The translations under genes were made by a program, and so were the position numbers. A stretch of 64,000 bases of DNA from the NCBI GenBank assembly GCA_025084515.1, contig JAJAGP010000433.1, positions 1 to 64,000 on the forward strand. The letters are read 5' to 3'. The notes under the pieces were generated by a model that made no database searches, had not been told where the DNA came from, and saw only the letters and a program-made list of their open reading frames with translations. Below, one piece after another: positions 31,400-42,307 of the stretch; position 1 is the stretch's first letter, and the number at the start of each line of letters is the position of its first letter. The DNA is from Ancistrus triradiatus (taxonomy: Eukaryota > Chordata > Actinopteri > Siluriformes > Loricariidae).

Positions 31400-32934
31400 G
31401 AAGTAGATGAACTGGATTTTAAGACTTTAAAATTTCACTCAGATAATGTGGGGCCAAAGCATGTAGAGCTTTAAATGTTACAAGAAGTATTTTGTAATCA
31501 ATGTGGAATTTAACTGGTAACCAGTGTAGTAATAATACAACAGGAGTGATATGATCATATTTTCTAGTTCGAGTTAGCAAGCAGCTGCATTCTGAACTAA
31601 TTGAAGTTTATTGTACAGTATATTATTAGTATATTTATCGATTTACTACAGCATCCAGTAAGTAAAGTGTTACAGTAATCCAACCTTGAGGTTATAAATG
31701 CATGAACTAGTTTCTCCGCATCACTAAAAGAAAGGATATTTCTAAGTTTGGCAATATTACGAAATTGAAAGAAAGCAATTCAAGTGATATTGCTAATATG
31801 CACATCAAAGGAGAGATCTGAATCAAATATGACAACTAAGTTTTTACAGACGGACTGGGCAATACTGAACAGCCATCTAGACTTAGGATAGATGTAGCCA
31901 ACCTGTCTCTCACAGCCTTGGGTCCCACTAATAAAACCTCAGTTTTATTTGAGTTAAGTAAGGGAAATTAAATGACATTCAATTTTTTTTTTTTAACACA
32001 ATCCTCAATTTTGTTGATTGTAAGGTCATCATTGGTTTGGCTGATATGTACAGCTGTGTATCATCTGCATAGCAGTGGAAACTAATGTTTACAAATAATT
32101 GCATGCATTGCAGCATGTACAGAGAGAATAAAAGCTATCCAAGCACTGACCCCTGAGGCACACCATATTTCACTTTTGAGAGCTAAGACCATAGATTATT
32201 TACATGAACAAACTGATACCGGTCAGTCAAGTAGGATTTAAACCAAGAAAGTGCCAATCCCTTAATACCTACAGTATTTTCTAGTCTGTTCTAGTGTTTC
32301 TAGTAAAACATTGTGATCTATAGTGTCAAATGCTGCACTTAAATCTAACAGAATAAGAAAAAAAAAATCATCAATTATCTGAGGACATTAATAATTAATT
32401 AATAATTAATAATGTTGCTACAGTACTATGATGGGGTCTGAAGCCAGACTGAAATGTTTCATAAATACCATTCCTTTAGAGGTAACTGCAGAGCTGCTGA
32501 TAGACAGCTTATTCTAAGATTATGGAGAGAAACGGTAGATTTGAAATTGGTCTATAATTAGATATCACACAAGGGTTAAGATTGTCTTTTTAATCAGTAG
32601 TTTAATAAAGGCACACAAAGGATTTGGGTACATAACCAAAGGTAAGGGATGAATTTAAAATAACTAACAGTGGCTCTATAGTACTAGGTATCACTTCTTT
32701 GGGTAAATGAGTAGAAATTGGATCTAATAAACACATTGATGACTTAGATGAGCTGATCAGTGTGGATAGTTCAGTGTTAGTAATTGGGGTAAAAGATTCT
32801 AGTTTTGATTTACAGCAAACTAAACAGATGTCTTCACTAGTGTTGCACCTGGAAGGTTGTTGAATAGTTTGGTGATGTGATGAGCTTCGAGTTTTATGCC
32901 TAATGTTTTCTATCTTATCATTAAAGAAAGTCAT
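31400..32934 (-). pseudogene. LINE reverse transcriptase with intact YADD, disrupted frame
   Basis: This frame would prime and copy LINE RNA at the nicked target. The open part 32602-32934 has the linker and RT start (LDPISTHLPKEVIP, LVILNSSLTFGYVPKSF). After a frameshift come an FDTIDH-type block near 32320, a GVPQGS block near 32150, and HCYADDTQLYIS with YADD at 32060-32071. The AARVLTR and SLHWLP blocks follow towards 31500. The catalytic aspartates are present, but stops and indels divide the gene. Confidence 0.75.
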
Positions 32935-33317
32935 GAAATCATTACTGTTAAAATTACACAGAACGGGAGAATCACTTTCTGTAGGGTTGTCTGTTAATTT
33001 GGAGACTGTATTATTTTTCTCTATGATTGAGGAAAAATATGCAGCTTTAGCTTTAGTGAGGGCATGCTATTCCCCCAAGCAATCTTAATTACCTCCAATT
33101 TACTATGTCACCACTTGTGCTCTAGGCGCCGCGTTGTTTGCTTTATGGTATGGGTGTGGTCATTATACCATGGTGCTAGCCTTTTTTCCCTAATACGTTT
33201 GACCCTAGCAGAAGCAATCATATCCAGGGTTGAGCGAAACACACTTTCTAATTGGTCATTTACACACTCAAGATGATTGGGCTCTGTAGGTGTATTAAAT
33301 TGTAAGTCTGGTAGGTT

Positions 33318-33720
33318 TTAAATAAACGCAGCTAGAATAGCAGATGTAATATTGCGCTTGGTGTGATAACGAGGCACGAGGATTTTCTTTATTAGAGATA
33401 GCTCAAATACTAAAAGATAGTGATCTGAAATCAAATCACTTTGTGGGAAAACATCAAGATTATCTATATTAATACTAAATGTTAATATTAGATGTAAAGT
33501 ATGATCACAGTGGTGGGTTGGTCCCATCACATTCTGAGTGATACTTAAGGATTCTAAAATGGACTCAAAAGCAATTTTAAGTGGATCCTGCTCATTGTCA
33601 AAGTAAATATTAAAATCACCCACTGTTAAAGCCTTATCTGTTGAAAGTACCAATCAGGACAGAAAGTTAGCACATTCCTGAAGACATTCTGAATAAGGAC
33701 CTGGAGGGCGGTAAATAGCG
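33318..33720 (-). pseudogene. LINE apurinic-type endonuclease, C-terminal part
   Basis: The endonuclease nicks the chromosomal target. The 111-codon frame 33318-33653 starts within LTVGDFNIYFDNEQDPLKIAF and carries TQNVMGPTHHCDHTLHLIL and DLISDHYLLVFEL. These match the conserved GDFN, Q.V..PTH..GHTLDL and SDH blocks of APE-type LINE endonucleases. The SDH histidine is present. In the PTH block the usual Gly-His-Thr is changed to CDHT. Just upstream (about 33690-33720) an IYRPPG block lies in another frame. The N-terminal catalytic residues are missing. Confidence 0.75.
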
Positions 33721-33942
33721 ATAAGCTGGAAAGAGTGTGGTCACATAAAGAGTGGAAGTCACATAAAGAGTCAGTATTTCAAACAAATTAGCCTTGTAAT
33801 GGAATTACGCCCCCCCAGCTGTTTAGTCATTTCAATTTGATTTGTATGGTTGCATGTTTACTTTCACTAATTGTGCTTTCCTTAAAATACAATGTTGTTT
33901 CTGTTGATTCTATACAGTTTTGGAACTGATGTTTAGTGTACC

Positions 33943-34513
33943 GTATTTTTCGGACCATAAGGCGCACTTAAAATCCTTTAACTTTCTCAAAAATCGACAG
34001 TGCGCCTTAAAATGTGGTGCGTCTAATGTATGAATTAATTCTGGTTATGCTTTCTGACGTAGAATCGATTGTAGATGGTACACGGCGCTCATAAATCTGT
34101 CAAAATGTTTTAGCACGGTCTTGGTAAATTACGAAGCTTAGGCAACCGTAGTGCACAGCATCGCGGAGTAATACGGTATGTGCTTCAGCATTAGGGTACG
34201 TGCATTCATTCATTCATTTTCGAAGCGGATTTCAAACTCAGCGCTATCAGTCACGCAGTACAACATGGGCATAGAGCAGCTGCGAGAGAATTCAACATTA
34301 ACGAATCAATGGTACGGAAGTGGAATAAGCAAGAAGATGCCCTGCGCCAGGTAAAGAAAACGAACTGAGCTTCCCAGGGAACTTAAGAGTTTTGTTTCAT
34401 TTAATGCGTCTTATAACTCGGTGCGCTTTATGTATGAAAATATACCTGTTAGCAGCCGATCGTTGATATTGCGTCTTATAATCCGATGCGCTTTATGGTC
34501 TGAAAAATACGGT
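33943..34513. mobile_element. pogo/Tigger-like DNA element, internally deleted
   Basis: The left end, CCGTATTTTTCGGACCATAA, is matched by the inverted right end TTATGGTCTGAAAAATACGG, and both are flanked by TA. An internal segment (34230-34370) translates to AFKLSAISHAVQHG followed by HRAAAREF and NESMVRKWNKQEDALRQV. This resembles the N-terminal helix-turn-helix of pogo/Tigger-type transposases. No DDE domain remains. A GCGCTTTATG word is repeated near the right end. It separates two inverted LINE copies. Confidence 0.75.
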
Positions 34514-34680
34514 AAATGTAAATGCTACATTTATAAATATTATAGTTACTGTTATAGTAATATTATACTATTACACATTTCTTATTATTCCTATTATTAT
34601 CATATAATTTCTATTATTATTCCTTAAGACTTTAGATTACTGTCAAAAAAAAGGGGAAACATGCAAGACATCAAAATGTC

Positions 34681-37085
34681 CAGGTTGATTCCAGCTCGTC
34701 TAAGTCATCAACATGTTTATTAGATCCAATTCCTACACGTCTACTCAAACAAGTATTACCTAGTGTTATAGAGCCAGTGTTAGTTATTTTAAATTCATCC
34801 CTAACCTTAGGTTATGTGCCCAAATCCTTTAAGCCTGCCGTTATCAAACCACTAATTAAAAAAGCCAATCTTGACCCTTGTGTGATATCTAATTATAGAC
34901 CAATTTCAAATCTACCGTTTCTGTCCAAAATCTTAGAAAAAGCTGTCTATCAGCAGCTCTGCAGTTACCTCCAAACGAATGAAATTTATGAAACATTTTA
35001 GTCTGGCTTCAGGCCCCATCATAGTACTGAAACAGCATTAATTAGGGTACTAAATGACTTGTTAATGTCCTCTGATAAGGGATGTGTTTCTTTTCTTGTT
35101 CTGTTAGATTTAAGTGCAGCATTTGACACTATAGATCATGATGTTTTACTAAAACAGACTAGAAAAATACTGCAGGTATTAAGGGATCAGCACTTTCTTG
35201 GTTTAAAATCCTACTTAACTGACCGGGTACCAGTTTGTTCATATAAATAATCTAAGGTCTAAGCTCTCAGAAGGTGAAGTATGGCGTGCCTCAGGGGTCA
35301 GTGCTTGGCCCGCTTTTATTCTCTCTGTACATGCTGCCACTAGGCTCAGTTATTCCGTAAACATGGCATTAGTTTCCACTGCTATGCAAATGATACACAG
35401 CTGTACATATCAGCCAAACTAATGACAGCCTTACAGTCAACAATATTGAGGACTGTGTAAAGGAAATAAAAGATGGATGTTATTTAAATTTTCTCTTACT
35501 TTAACTCAGATAAAACTGAGGTTCTATTAGTGGGACCCAAGGCTGTGAGAGACAGGTTGGCTACATCTATCCTAAATCTAGATGGCTTGTCCAGTATTGC
35601 CCAGTCCGTCTGTAAAAAACTTAGGGGGTCACATTTGATTCAGATCTCTCCTTGGATGCGCACATTAGCAGCATCACTCGAATTGCTTTTTTTCAATTAT
35701 GTATATCGCTAAACTTAGAAATATCCTCTCTTTAATGATGCAGAAAAACTGTTCATGCGTTTATAACCTCAAGGTTGGATTACTGTAACGCCCTTACTTA
35801 CTGGATGCTCTAGTAAATCTATCAATTAAACTTCAGTTAGTTCAGAACGCAGCTGCCCCGAGTGCTAACTCGAAGTAGAAAATTTTGATCATATCACTCC
35901 TTTTCTATCATCACTACTGCACTGGTTACCAGGTCAAATTCCGCATTGATACAAAATACTTCTTATAACTTATAAAGCTCCACATGGCCTGGTCTCACAT
36001 TATCTGAGTGAACTCTTAGAGTTTTACAATCCAACTCGTCTACTTCGTTCGCAGGGTGCAGGACTTCTTTTAGTTCCTAGAATTAAAAAAATCACAGCCG
36101 TGGCAAAGGCTTTCTCATACATGGCCCCCCCAACTATGGAATAAACTTCCCTCTTTCGTTCTAGATTTTAGACACTCTCCAAGTTTTAAGTTTAGGCTAA
36201 AGGACATACCTATTTACACAGGCTTTTGACTAGATTTAGACCAGGATTGCATGGCTTGGGTCACTGGGCCGGAGTCATGGAGTCATGTCTGGCCTGCCTG
36301 CATGCCTTGTCCGTTAGCCGGGAGTGTCGGGTCGGCTGAACTGGGCTTACGGTCCTCGTGATCTTGACTCATGCATCCTTGCCTTAGAATAAAGGTAGAG
36401 CTGGGGGTTCATAGTGAAAGAGTCTTATGGTGATCAGAGACATTTGGGTTGCTGTCTTCTGCCTCCCGTGGGCGTTGCCAATGTCTCATGTGATCCCTCT
36501 TGGCTGTGTTTCCTACCAGTCTCCTCTTTCTAGCTATGCCTGCTATAGGTAATGCTGCCGGGGTCTCATGCTACACTTGGCATCAGTGATTGACATGGCA
36601 TCAGTGATTGTTAATAGACACTGTGCTCTTAATCAATAACTAATTACATTTTCTGTTTTTCTCTCCGAGCTGTGTTCCCTGTGCCGGTTCCAGCCCCCAC
36701 ACATGGATGTTCATCTGCTGTAGCTTCACTCAAGCTGCTTCTGTCATCAGCTCCAGCCCCATCATACCCCCGGCCACTTAATGTCAATGTGCATACTTCA
36801 CATTTTATTCAAACTTTGACTCCATGACTTTAGTTTCGCTTTTAGATTTATCATCTACGCCACCCAAGGAGGTTGGGTCCCTTTTTGAGTCTTGTCCTCC
36901 TAAAGTTTCTTCCTATAACTCAGGGAGTTTTTTCCTTGCCACTGTCGCCCCAGGCTTGCTCAATTTGGGATTGGACGTAGTTTATTAGGGAGATAATCTA
37001 AACTTGTAAAGTTTGGCTTTGAGACAATGCTCCATTGTAAAAAGCGCTATTAAATAAATCTGACTTGACTTGACTTGACTATTAT
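34681..37085 (+). mobile_element. L2/CR1-type LINE, copy C
   Basis: It runs from the RT start at about 34681 to the TTGACTTGAC tail at 37060-37085, in the orientation opposite to copy B. It lacks the endonuclease. It keeps the 3' untranslated region in full, including GGATTGGACGTAG near 36970. Stops and single-base indels are frequent. Confidence 0.85.
34777..35715 (+). pseudogene. LINE reverse transcriptase, catalytic site mutated
   Basis: The order of motifs is KPAVIKPLIKKANLDP and SNYRPISNLPFLSKILEK (34830-34950), a GFR..HSTETAL block near 35010, LVLLDLSAAFDTIDHDVLLK (35095-35155, motif A with its Asp), a GVPQGSVLGP block near 35290, and then CYANDTQLY. The last is motif C, with the first Asp changed to Asn (codons at 35383-35394). 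Further on MGPKAVRDRLA at 35530 continues the RT thumb. The gene is split over several frames and would be inactive from the Asp loss alone. Confidence 0.8.
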
Positions 37086-37086
37086 A

Positions 37087-37788
37087 CACTGCTCAAAAAA
37101 ATAATGGGAGCACTCAAATAACACATCCTAGATCTGAATGAATGAAATATTGTCATTGAATACTTTGTTCTGTACAAAGTTGAATGTGCTGACAACAAAA
37201 TCACACAAAAATCATCAATGGAAATCAAATTTATTAACCAATGGAGGTCTGGATTTTCAGTCACACACAAAATTAAAGTGGAAAAACACACTACAGGCTG
37301 ATCCAACTTTGATGTAATGTCCATAAAACAAGTCAAAATGAGGCTCAGTATTGTGTATGGCCTCCACGTGCCTGTATGACCTCCCTACAATGCCTGGGCA
37401 TGCTCCTGATGAGGTGGCGGATGGTCTCCTGAAGGATCTCCTCCCAGACCTGGACTAAAGCATCTGCCAACTCCTGGACAGTCTGTGGTGCAACGTGATG
37501 TTGTTGGATGGAGTGAGACATAATGTCCCAGATGTGCTCAGTTGGATTCAGGTCTGGGGAATGGGCGGGCCAGTCCATAGCTTCAATGCCTTCATCTTGC
37601 AGGAACTGCTGCCACACTCCAGCCACATGAGGTCTAGCATTGTCCTGCATTAGGAGAAACCCAGGGCCAACCGCACCAACATATGGTTTCACAAGGGGTC
37701 TGAGGATCTCATCTCGGTACCTAATGGCTGTCAGGCTACCTCTGGCAAGCACATGGAGGGCTGTGCGACCCTCCAAAAAAATGCCATC
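37087..37788 (-). mobile_element. Tc1-like DD34E transposon, half copy
   Basis: The left end has a Tc1-like terminus (CACTGCTCAAAAAAATAATG) next to TA, followed by untranslated sequence and the C-terminal half of a transposase on the minus strand. The match ends abruptly at about 37788, where an inverted-repeat element begins. The opposite terminus is absent. Confidence 0.8.
37345..37776 (-). pseudogene. Tc1-like transposase C-terminal half, open frame
   Basis: The 143-codon frame is uninterrupted and carries FLLMQDNARPHVAGVWQQF with the second catalytic Asp, then SPDLNPTEHIWD with the catalytic Glu. I count 34 residues between Asp and Glu, so it is of the DD34E class. It starts inside the protein (GSLTAIRYRDEIL is the usual middle region). 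The DNA-binding domain and the first Asp are missing. The good frame suggests a younger insertion than most Tc1 copies here. Confidence 0.85.
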
Positions 37789-37791
37789 TTA

Positions 37792-39049
37792 ACTATCTTT
37801 AATACGAGAGCGCAAAATCACTTTAAATCGAGCAAAAACAAAAACTGCACACTTCAACCGCAGCAGCGCGTTTCAGTTCTGTGCGCGTTTCGTAGATAAA
37901 ACCCATAAATACGTCAGAGGTCAAGGCTTGGTAGATCATTACTGGATTGCTATTGGACATCGGCAGGAAAGAATAATATAGAGATTAATATAAAATGCAG
38001 TAAAGAAGATACTAAATGCATTATTAAAGCTAAAATGAAGTATAAATGGAAAAAATCTATGGCCACAGAACATAATATTATATTAATATTCTAATATTAT
38101 AAATAATATTATAATATTAAAAGTACCGTTGGAAAGGGCAGGCATACAAACTGAAGTAAGCAAGAAGAGAGCATATTATCAAGAATGCGATCTAGACGTA
38201 CAGGGTTAAACAGCAGCTTGTTTTAATGAAGAAACATATTGAGGGCAACTGTGAATACTGTAATTATCAAGAGACTGTAGAATAATGTAGAGTAATTCTT
38301 TATTGTCCTAAATATTATCAAGCCAGACAATGATTAATTTCACATCTTGAGGGAAATCAAATTGGATTGAAATTACATGACATATATCAAAAGTTTGGGC
38401 ACTCCTTATCAAACGTTTGCTGATTTTCTAAGTGAAAATAAGCCAACCTAACCTCTACTTGAAACAGCAGTATGGCATATTTATACAAATGTTTAATGCA
38501 CAGTATTTATTTGCTTAATTTAACATGTTGGAAGAACATAATATAAAATGTGACATGGACACCCTGTCAGTCAGCAACTCCTTGACAGAAACTACAGTGA
38601 ATTTATAGGTGCCCAAATCTTTGCACTTGCAGCATTTTATGTTCTTTTCTTCCCCAGTATGTTAAATTCAGCAAATCAATGATGGTATTACATTAAAATT
38701 TAGACCTGTTTCCATTTTGAATTTAGAACGATCTTCCCAATTGTCAGGCCTAGTGTGTGAACATGTTATTTGATGTAAAGATGTCTGAAATAACTATGCA
38801 TTCTCAGTAGATATAATGTATTTGAGATATGGATATCTCAGTCGATTTCTGGAACCTGTGCAGAGAACTGGCTGGCCATCATGGTATGGTCCTTCGTTTT
38901 AATTAATTTCCCAGTTTACTTTCAATATTATAAAACTGTCTTCCAGTCTGTTCTGTGCCCAGAACTGAAACGCGCTGCCGTGGTTGAAGCGTGCAGTTTT
39001 TGTTTTTGCTCGATTTGAAGTGATTTGGCGCTCTCGTATTAAAGATAGT
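37792..39049. mobile_element. unassigned element with about 95-bp inverted ends
   Basis: 37792-37887 (starting ACTATCTTTAATACGAGAGC) and 38957-39049 (ending GCTCTCGTATTAAAGATAGT) are inverted copies with roughly one mismatch in ten. The interior is AT-rich, has no coding potential, and contains a smaller inverted-end element. No target duplication is evident, and the superfamily is unknown. Confidence 0.55.
38388..38623. mobile_element. small MITE with CAAAAGTTTGGGCAC ends
   Basis: CAAAAGTTTGGGCAC at 38388 is matched by the inverted GTGCCCAAATCTTTG at 38609-38623, with one change. About 235 bases, no coding content, lying inside the larger inverted-end element. Confidence 0.5.
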
Positions 39050-40029
39050 GAACTCACTCCATAAGTGTGCACACTGAACATGCATGGCTGGCATAGCAGG
39101 TTCTTGCACACATTGGCGCTCTCCTATATAAAACTGAAGCAGCAGTGTGATTATGGGGGGACCAAGACAGTCCAACCTACTGAATAACTAGTGTAAACAA
39201 GGTCCATGCAGAGGTATTCTATAAAATCGATCAGTGCATCAGTGGAGGGAGAATAATATCTATTACCTGTTTTATTTTTACTATGTTGATACTGTGGATT
39301 TTTCAGTGCAGTATGTTTAAGTTTAGCTTTTGTTCAATTATGTATATCTTTGATTGTCATTTGTATGTTACTTGTTTACAAAGACACCTGCTGTACTGGC
39401 AGTTCAGTTAATTGTGAAACTGTGAATTTCTACAGTGTAACACTAAGTATTACACAAAAAAGAGACTCAGAATCGAACTGGTCTTGCATCTTTTTTACTC
39501 ATGCTGTTAAAACAAATACATTTCCTATTCCGATAACATGGTTCATGGTTTCATAACAACACCTGGGCACATATTAGTCTAGGCACAGCACACAGCCACA
39601 ATCTCGTCAAGGAAAGTCATGTCCTTGCCTTCAGACGTGAGCAACATGCTCACTGGTATGGTCCCCCTTAGTGTGTTGTATTTGGTTTGTAGACATCCAA
39701 GCGCAGAGAGCCCATGGACCCTAAGGTGTGCTCTCTGCCGTGTCTCCTCAACATCTCATGTATCCAGCTGGTAGCTTCCTCAACCTCTGACCTCTGTGAA
39801 GCTACATTTGGTGATGCTGCTTCATCCATGTCTGATCTCTGGCCAGCTAAATCCTGTGGGGTTGCAGGTGCAGTGTTGTTCTCTATTAGAGTTTGCGGTG
39901 TTTTTGTTCTCAGTATGCGTCACTTTGACTTCTGTGTGCCCAAGGTGTAATGATGGTACCCAGCCAGGATGCTGGCTTCCCTGAAATAAATATTTAAAAT
40001 AGTATACAGTAAAATACAGTACAGTAAAA
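39050..40029. other. unassigned DNA
   Basis: No recognised gene. A minus-strand stretch at 39630-39790 reads SEVEEATSWIHEMLRRHGRE in one frame before a stop. It looks protein-like but I could not name it. A GGCGCTCTC word of the upstream inverted end recurs at 39115. Confidence 0.3.
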
Positions 40030-40455
40030 TAATTTACAGGTGCCATTAACGAGTGGAGGACAGAAGAGCTTCTTAAAGAAGAAGTTACAGGTCTGTGAGA
40101 GCCAGAAATCTTTTTTGTGGGTGACCAATTGTATTCTTTAAAAAAATAATTTTCATCATAGGTACACTTCAACTATGAGATGCATGGAGGAATGGGCCAA
40201 AATACCAGATACAGTTTGTGCAAACCTGGTGAAGACTTACAGGAAACATTTGACCTCTGTCATTGCCAACAAAGGTTATGTTACAGTATTAAGCTGAACC
40301 AAATTTATTGACCAAATACTTATTTTCCACCTTAATTTACAATTAAATTCTTAAAAAATCCTACAATGTGATTTCCTGGATTTGTTTTTCTCATTTTGTC
40401 TCTCATATTTGAAGTGTAAATATGATGAAAATTACAGACCTCTCTCATTTTTCTA
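40030..40455. mobile_element. rearranged Tc1 fragment, family 1
   Basis: 40030-40145 is the 5' untranslated part of the CAGTGGGG family in reverse orientation (TTACAGGTCTGTGAGAGCCA). From about 40165 to 40455 the 3' part of the same family lies in forward orientation (ATGCATGGAGGAATGGGCCA onward). The middle and both termini are missing. The two halves meet head to head, which implies an inversion or an aborted transposition product. Confidence 0.7.
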
Positions 40456-40537
40456 AGTTGCATCAACCCAAAAAACCTGCTTGCACAGCTAGCCACATAA
40501 CCACATAACAATCAAATGTGCTTTGATTATAACTTAC

Positions 40538-40708
40538 CTGTCTGAAAACAGAAGTATGTGTCTTGAAATTTTGTTGAAGGTGGTGTCTGTTCATCTTACA
40601 CCTGCTTCCCATGCCATGCGCTGCCACTGTATCTCCTCGACGTATTACATTTTTCTGCTTCCAAGCTGGAAAGCTGAAAAATCGCACTCCATTTGAAATA
40701 CGGCGCAA
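40538..40708 (-). pseudogene. THAP-domain first exon, frameshifted
   Basis: THAP domains are C2CH zinc fingers that bind DNA. Starting at the ATG of 40706-40708, the frame shows NGVRFFSFPAWKQ, the usual fish THAP start. Past about residue 22 the similarity moves to another frame: VEEIQWQRMAWEAGVR, a stop, then TDTTFNKISRHI. This corresponds to the RMAW.AAVRR..ITF block. The exon ends at a good donor (CAG then GTAAGT, complement at 40532-40537). A frameshift and one stop make it non-functional. The parent gene, a THAP family member or a THAP-type transposase, cannot be told. Confidence 0.55.
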
Positions 40709-42077
40709 ACGTTAACCACTTCACGTGTTTTGAAGCAGGATAACACCACTGCAATGCCTACAATATACTCTCGCTACCGTATCTACCGTAGTCCTTGTCC
40801 CAAAAACCCACAATCCCTTGTGTAGCTGACATCACATTCCCTTTCTCTATATAGTCAACAGCTGTCTGATTCTTCAGAGAGAACTTTTTCTTTAAGTAAT
40901 CTTCATGTTTAAATGAACTGTACTGACCTTGTTGACTGGATCTCTCTAGTGTCTGAATTACTTTTTTCCAGAAGTTTAAACAAATCTAAAATAGGAGCAT
41001 AAACAAAATTATGCCCTCTTCTTGTGCATTTAACACATACATAACTGTTTTAATAACACTAAAATTATTTTTTAATAAATTAATTGATCCCCCCTCAAGA
41101 GCATTTTGAGATGGTTCAAAGTGTGTAATTGTTTAGTCAATTAATCTACAATAGGGGCATCGGCTATATAACTGTTGTCTTTTAGTGGCTGTCTTTATAG
41201 TCTTTATAGTCTCCAATATCAAAGAACTCAACAGTTATTTCCCCAGAATTTGATACATGTAAAAAGTGCATGCATGAGGAGAAACAAAGTTCCCAATTGA
41301 TGCTGAATGGCCTTTCCATTTTCCAGTCCAGATTCAGCCTCAAATACAGAATCAGATTCAAGAATATATTCAGTATCTGAAACAAAATCCTATCATAGGA
41401 CCAGAAAGTGTATGTTGTGTCAAGGGCTCTGATCTGAAATGTTTTCTGCAACATTTATGAACGTGACTTGTATAAGTAATACAAGTCAACAGCACACTAG
41501 GCCCCTTACTGCAAATGGGACCCCTAGACGGTGGGATCAAAGATTTAAATTCTTAATAACTTAAAATATTCTTAATACATAGTCCAAAACACCAACTCAA
41601 AATTTTTAATACTATTATGACTATACCTGCATACCAATTTACACACAACCATTCGCCAGAAATCACGTACTGAACACAGCTGTCTTCCATGTTTGTTTAC
41701 ATACACAAAATCACCTTCCCAAGTATTTAGCCTTTTAATATATACTTAGGATGTAAAATAACTAATGATGTTGTCATAGAAAATTCACTAACCATCAAAA
41801 CAACTCCATGATACTGTTAAACTGCAGATAAAATGTCAGTAAAATCCTTTTTTTGCTTGCTCACGTCAACTCACAAACATCCATTAATTTCCAATGTAAC
41901 CAGAAAGTAGCATTTTTTAGCTGTTTACTGACTAAACATCGTGAGATTCCGTGTAAACTCCTTTGGAGAATTGGCCTCAGAAAGGGCTCCCTTAAATCCT
42001 GCATCTTTTACTGGTCTGAAAACCTTATATTTTCATTGGTTAGCAGTTTTATTCAACCTGTCCAAATGCATAGACCT
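40709..42077. other. unassigned DNA between the THAP exon and Harbinger
   Basis: A minus-strand frame at 41182-41454, or its neighbour reading SDTEYILESDSVFEAESGLE, is acidic and could be a decayed coding exon. It has no firm family. The rest is AT-rich, without recognised repeats. Confidence 0.3.
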
Positions 42078-42307
42078 GGGGGGTATTTCAGAAAGCAGGT
42101 TTAGTGAAGACTCAGAGTTAGTTGACTCAGAGTCTACGGATACTCTAGGTTTTCGGTTTCACAAAGCAAGATCAGCGTAACTTGGAGTCAGTTACTGCGG
42201 CAACATACTCTGTGAAGCTAACCTGCACGGTAGCAGGTTTACTTGAACCAACCCTGAGTTCATCCTCCTCTCTACCTGAAGCCGGTAGACTGAAGGTAGT
42301 GTGGGAA

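Larger units (their letters stand above)
30278..33930 (-). mobile_element. L2/CR1-type LINE, long copy B
   Basis: On the minus strand it runs from endonuclease sequence near 33720 through the reverse transcriptase to the 3' untranslated region and the AGTCAAGTCAAATTTATTTA tail at 30278. Motifs in order are the apurinic endonuclease (IYRPPG, GDFN, SDH), the linker, the RT with an intact YADD, and the SLHWLPV region. It is the most complete copy of this LINE in the window. It is 5' truncated and contains many stops. Its left part is inverted relative to copy C. Confidence 0.85.
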
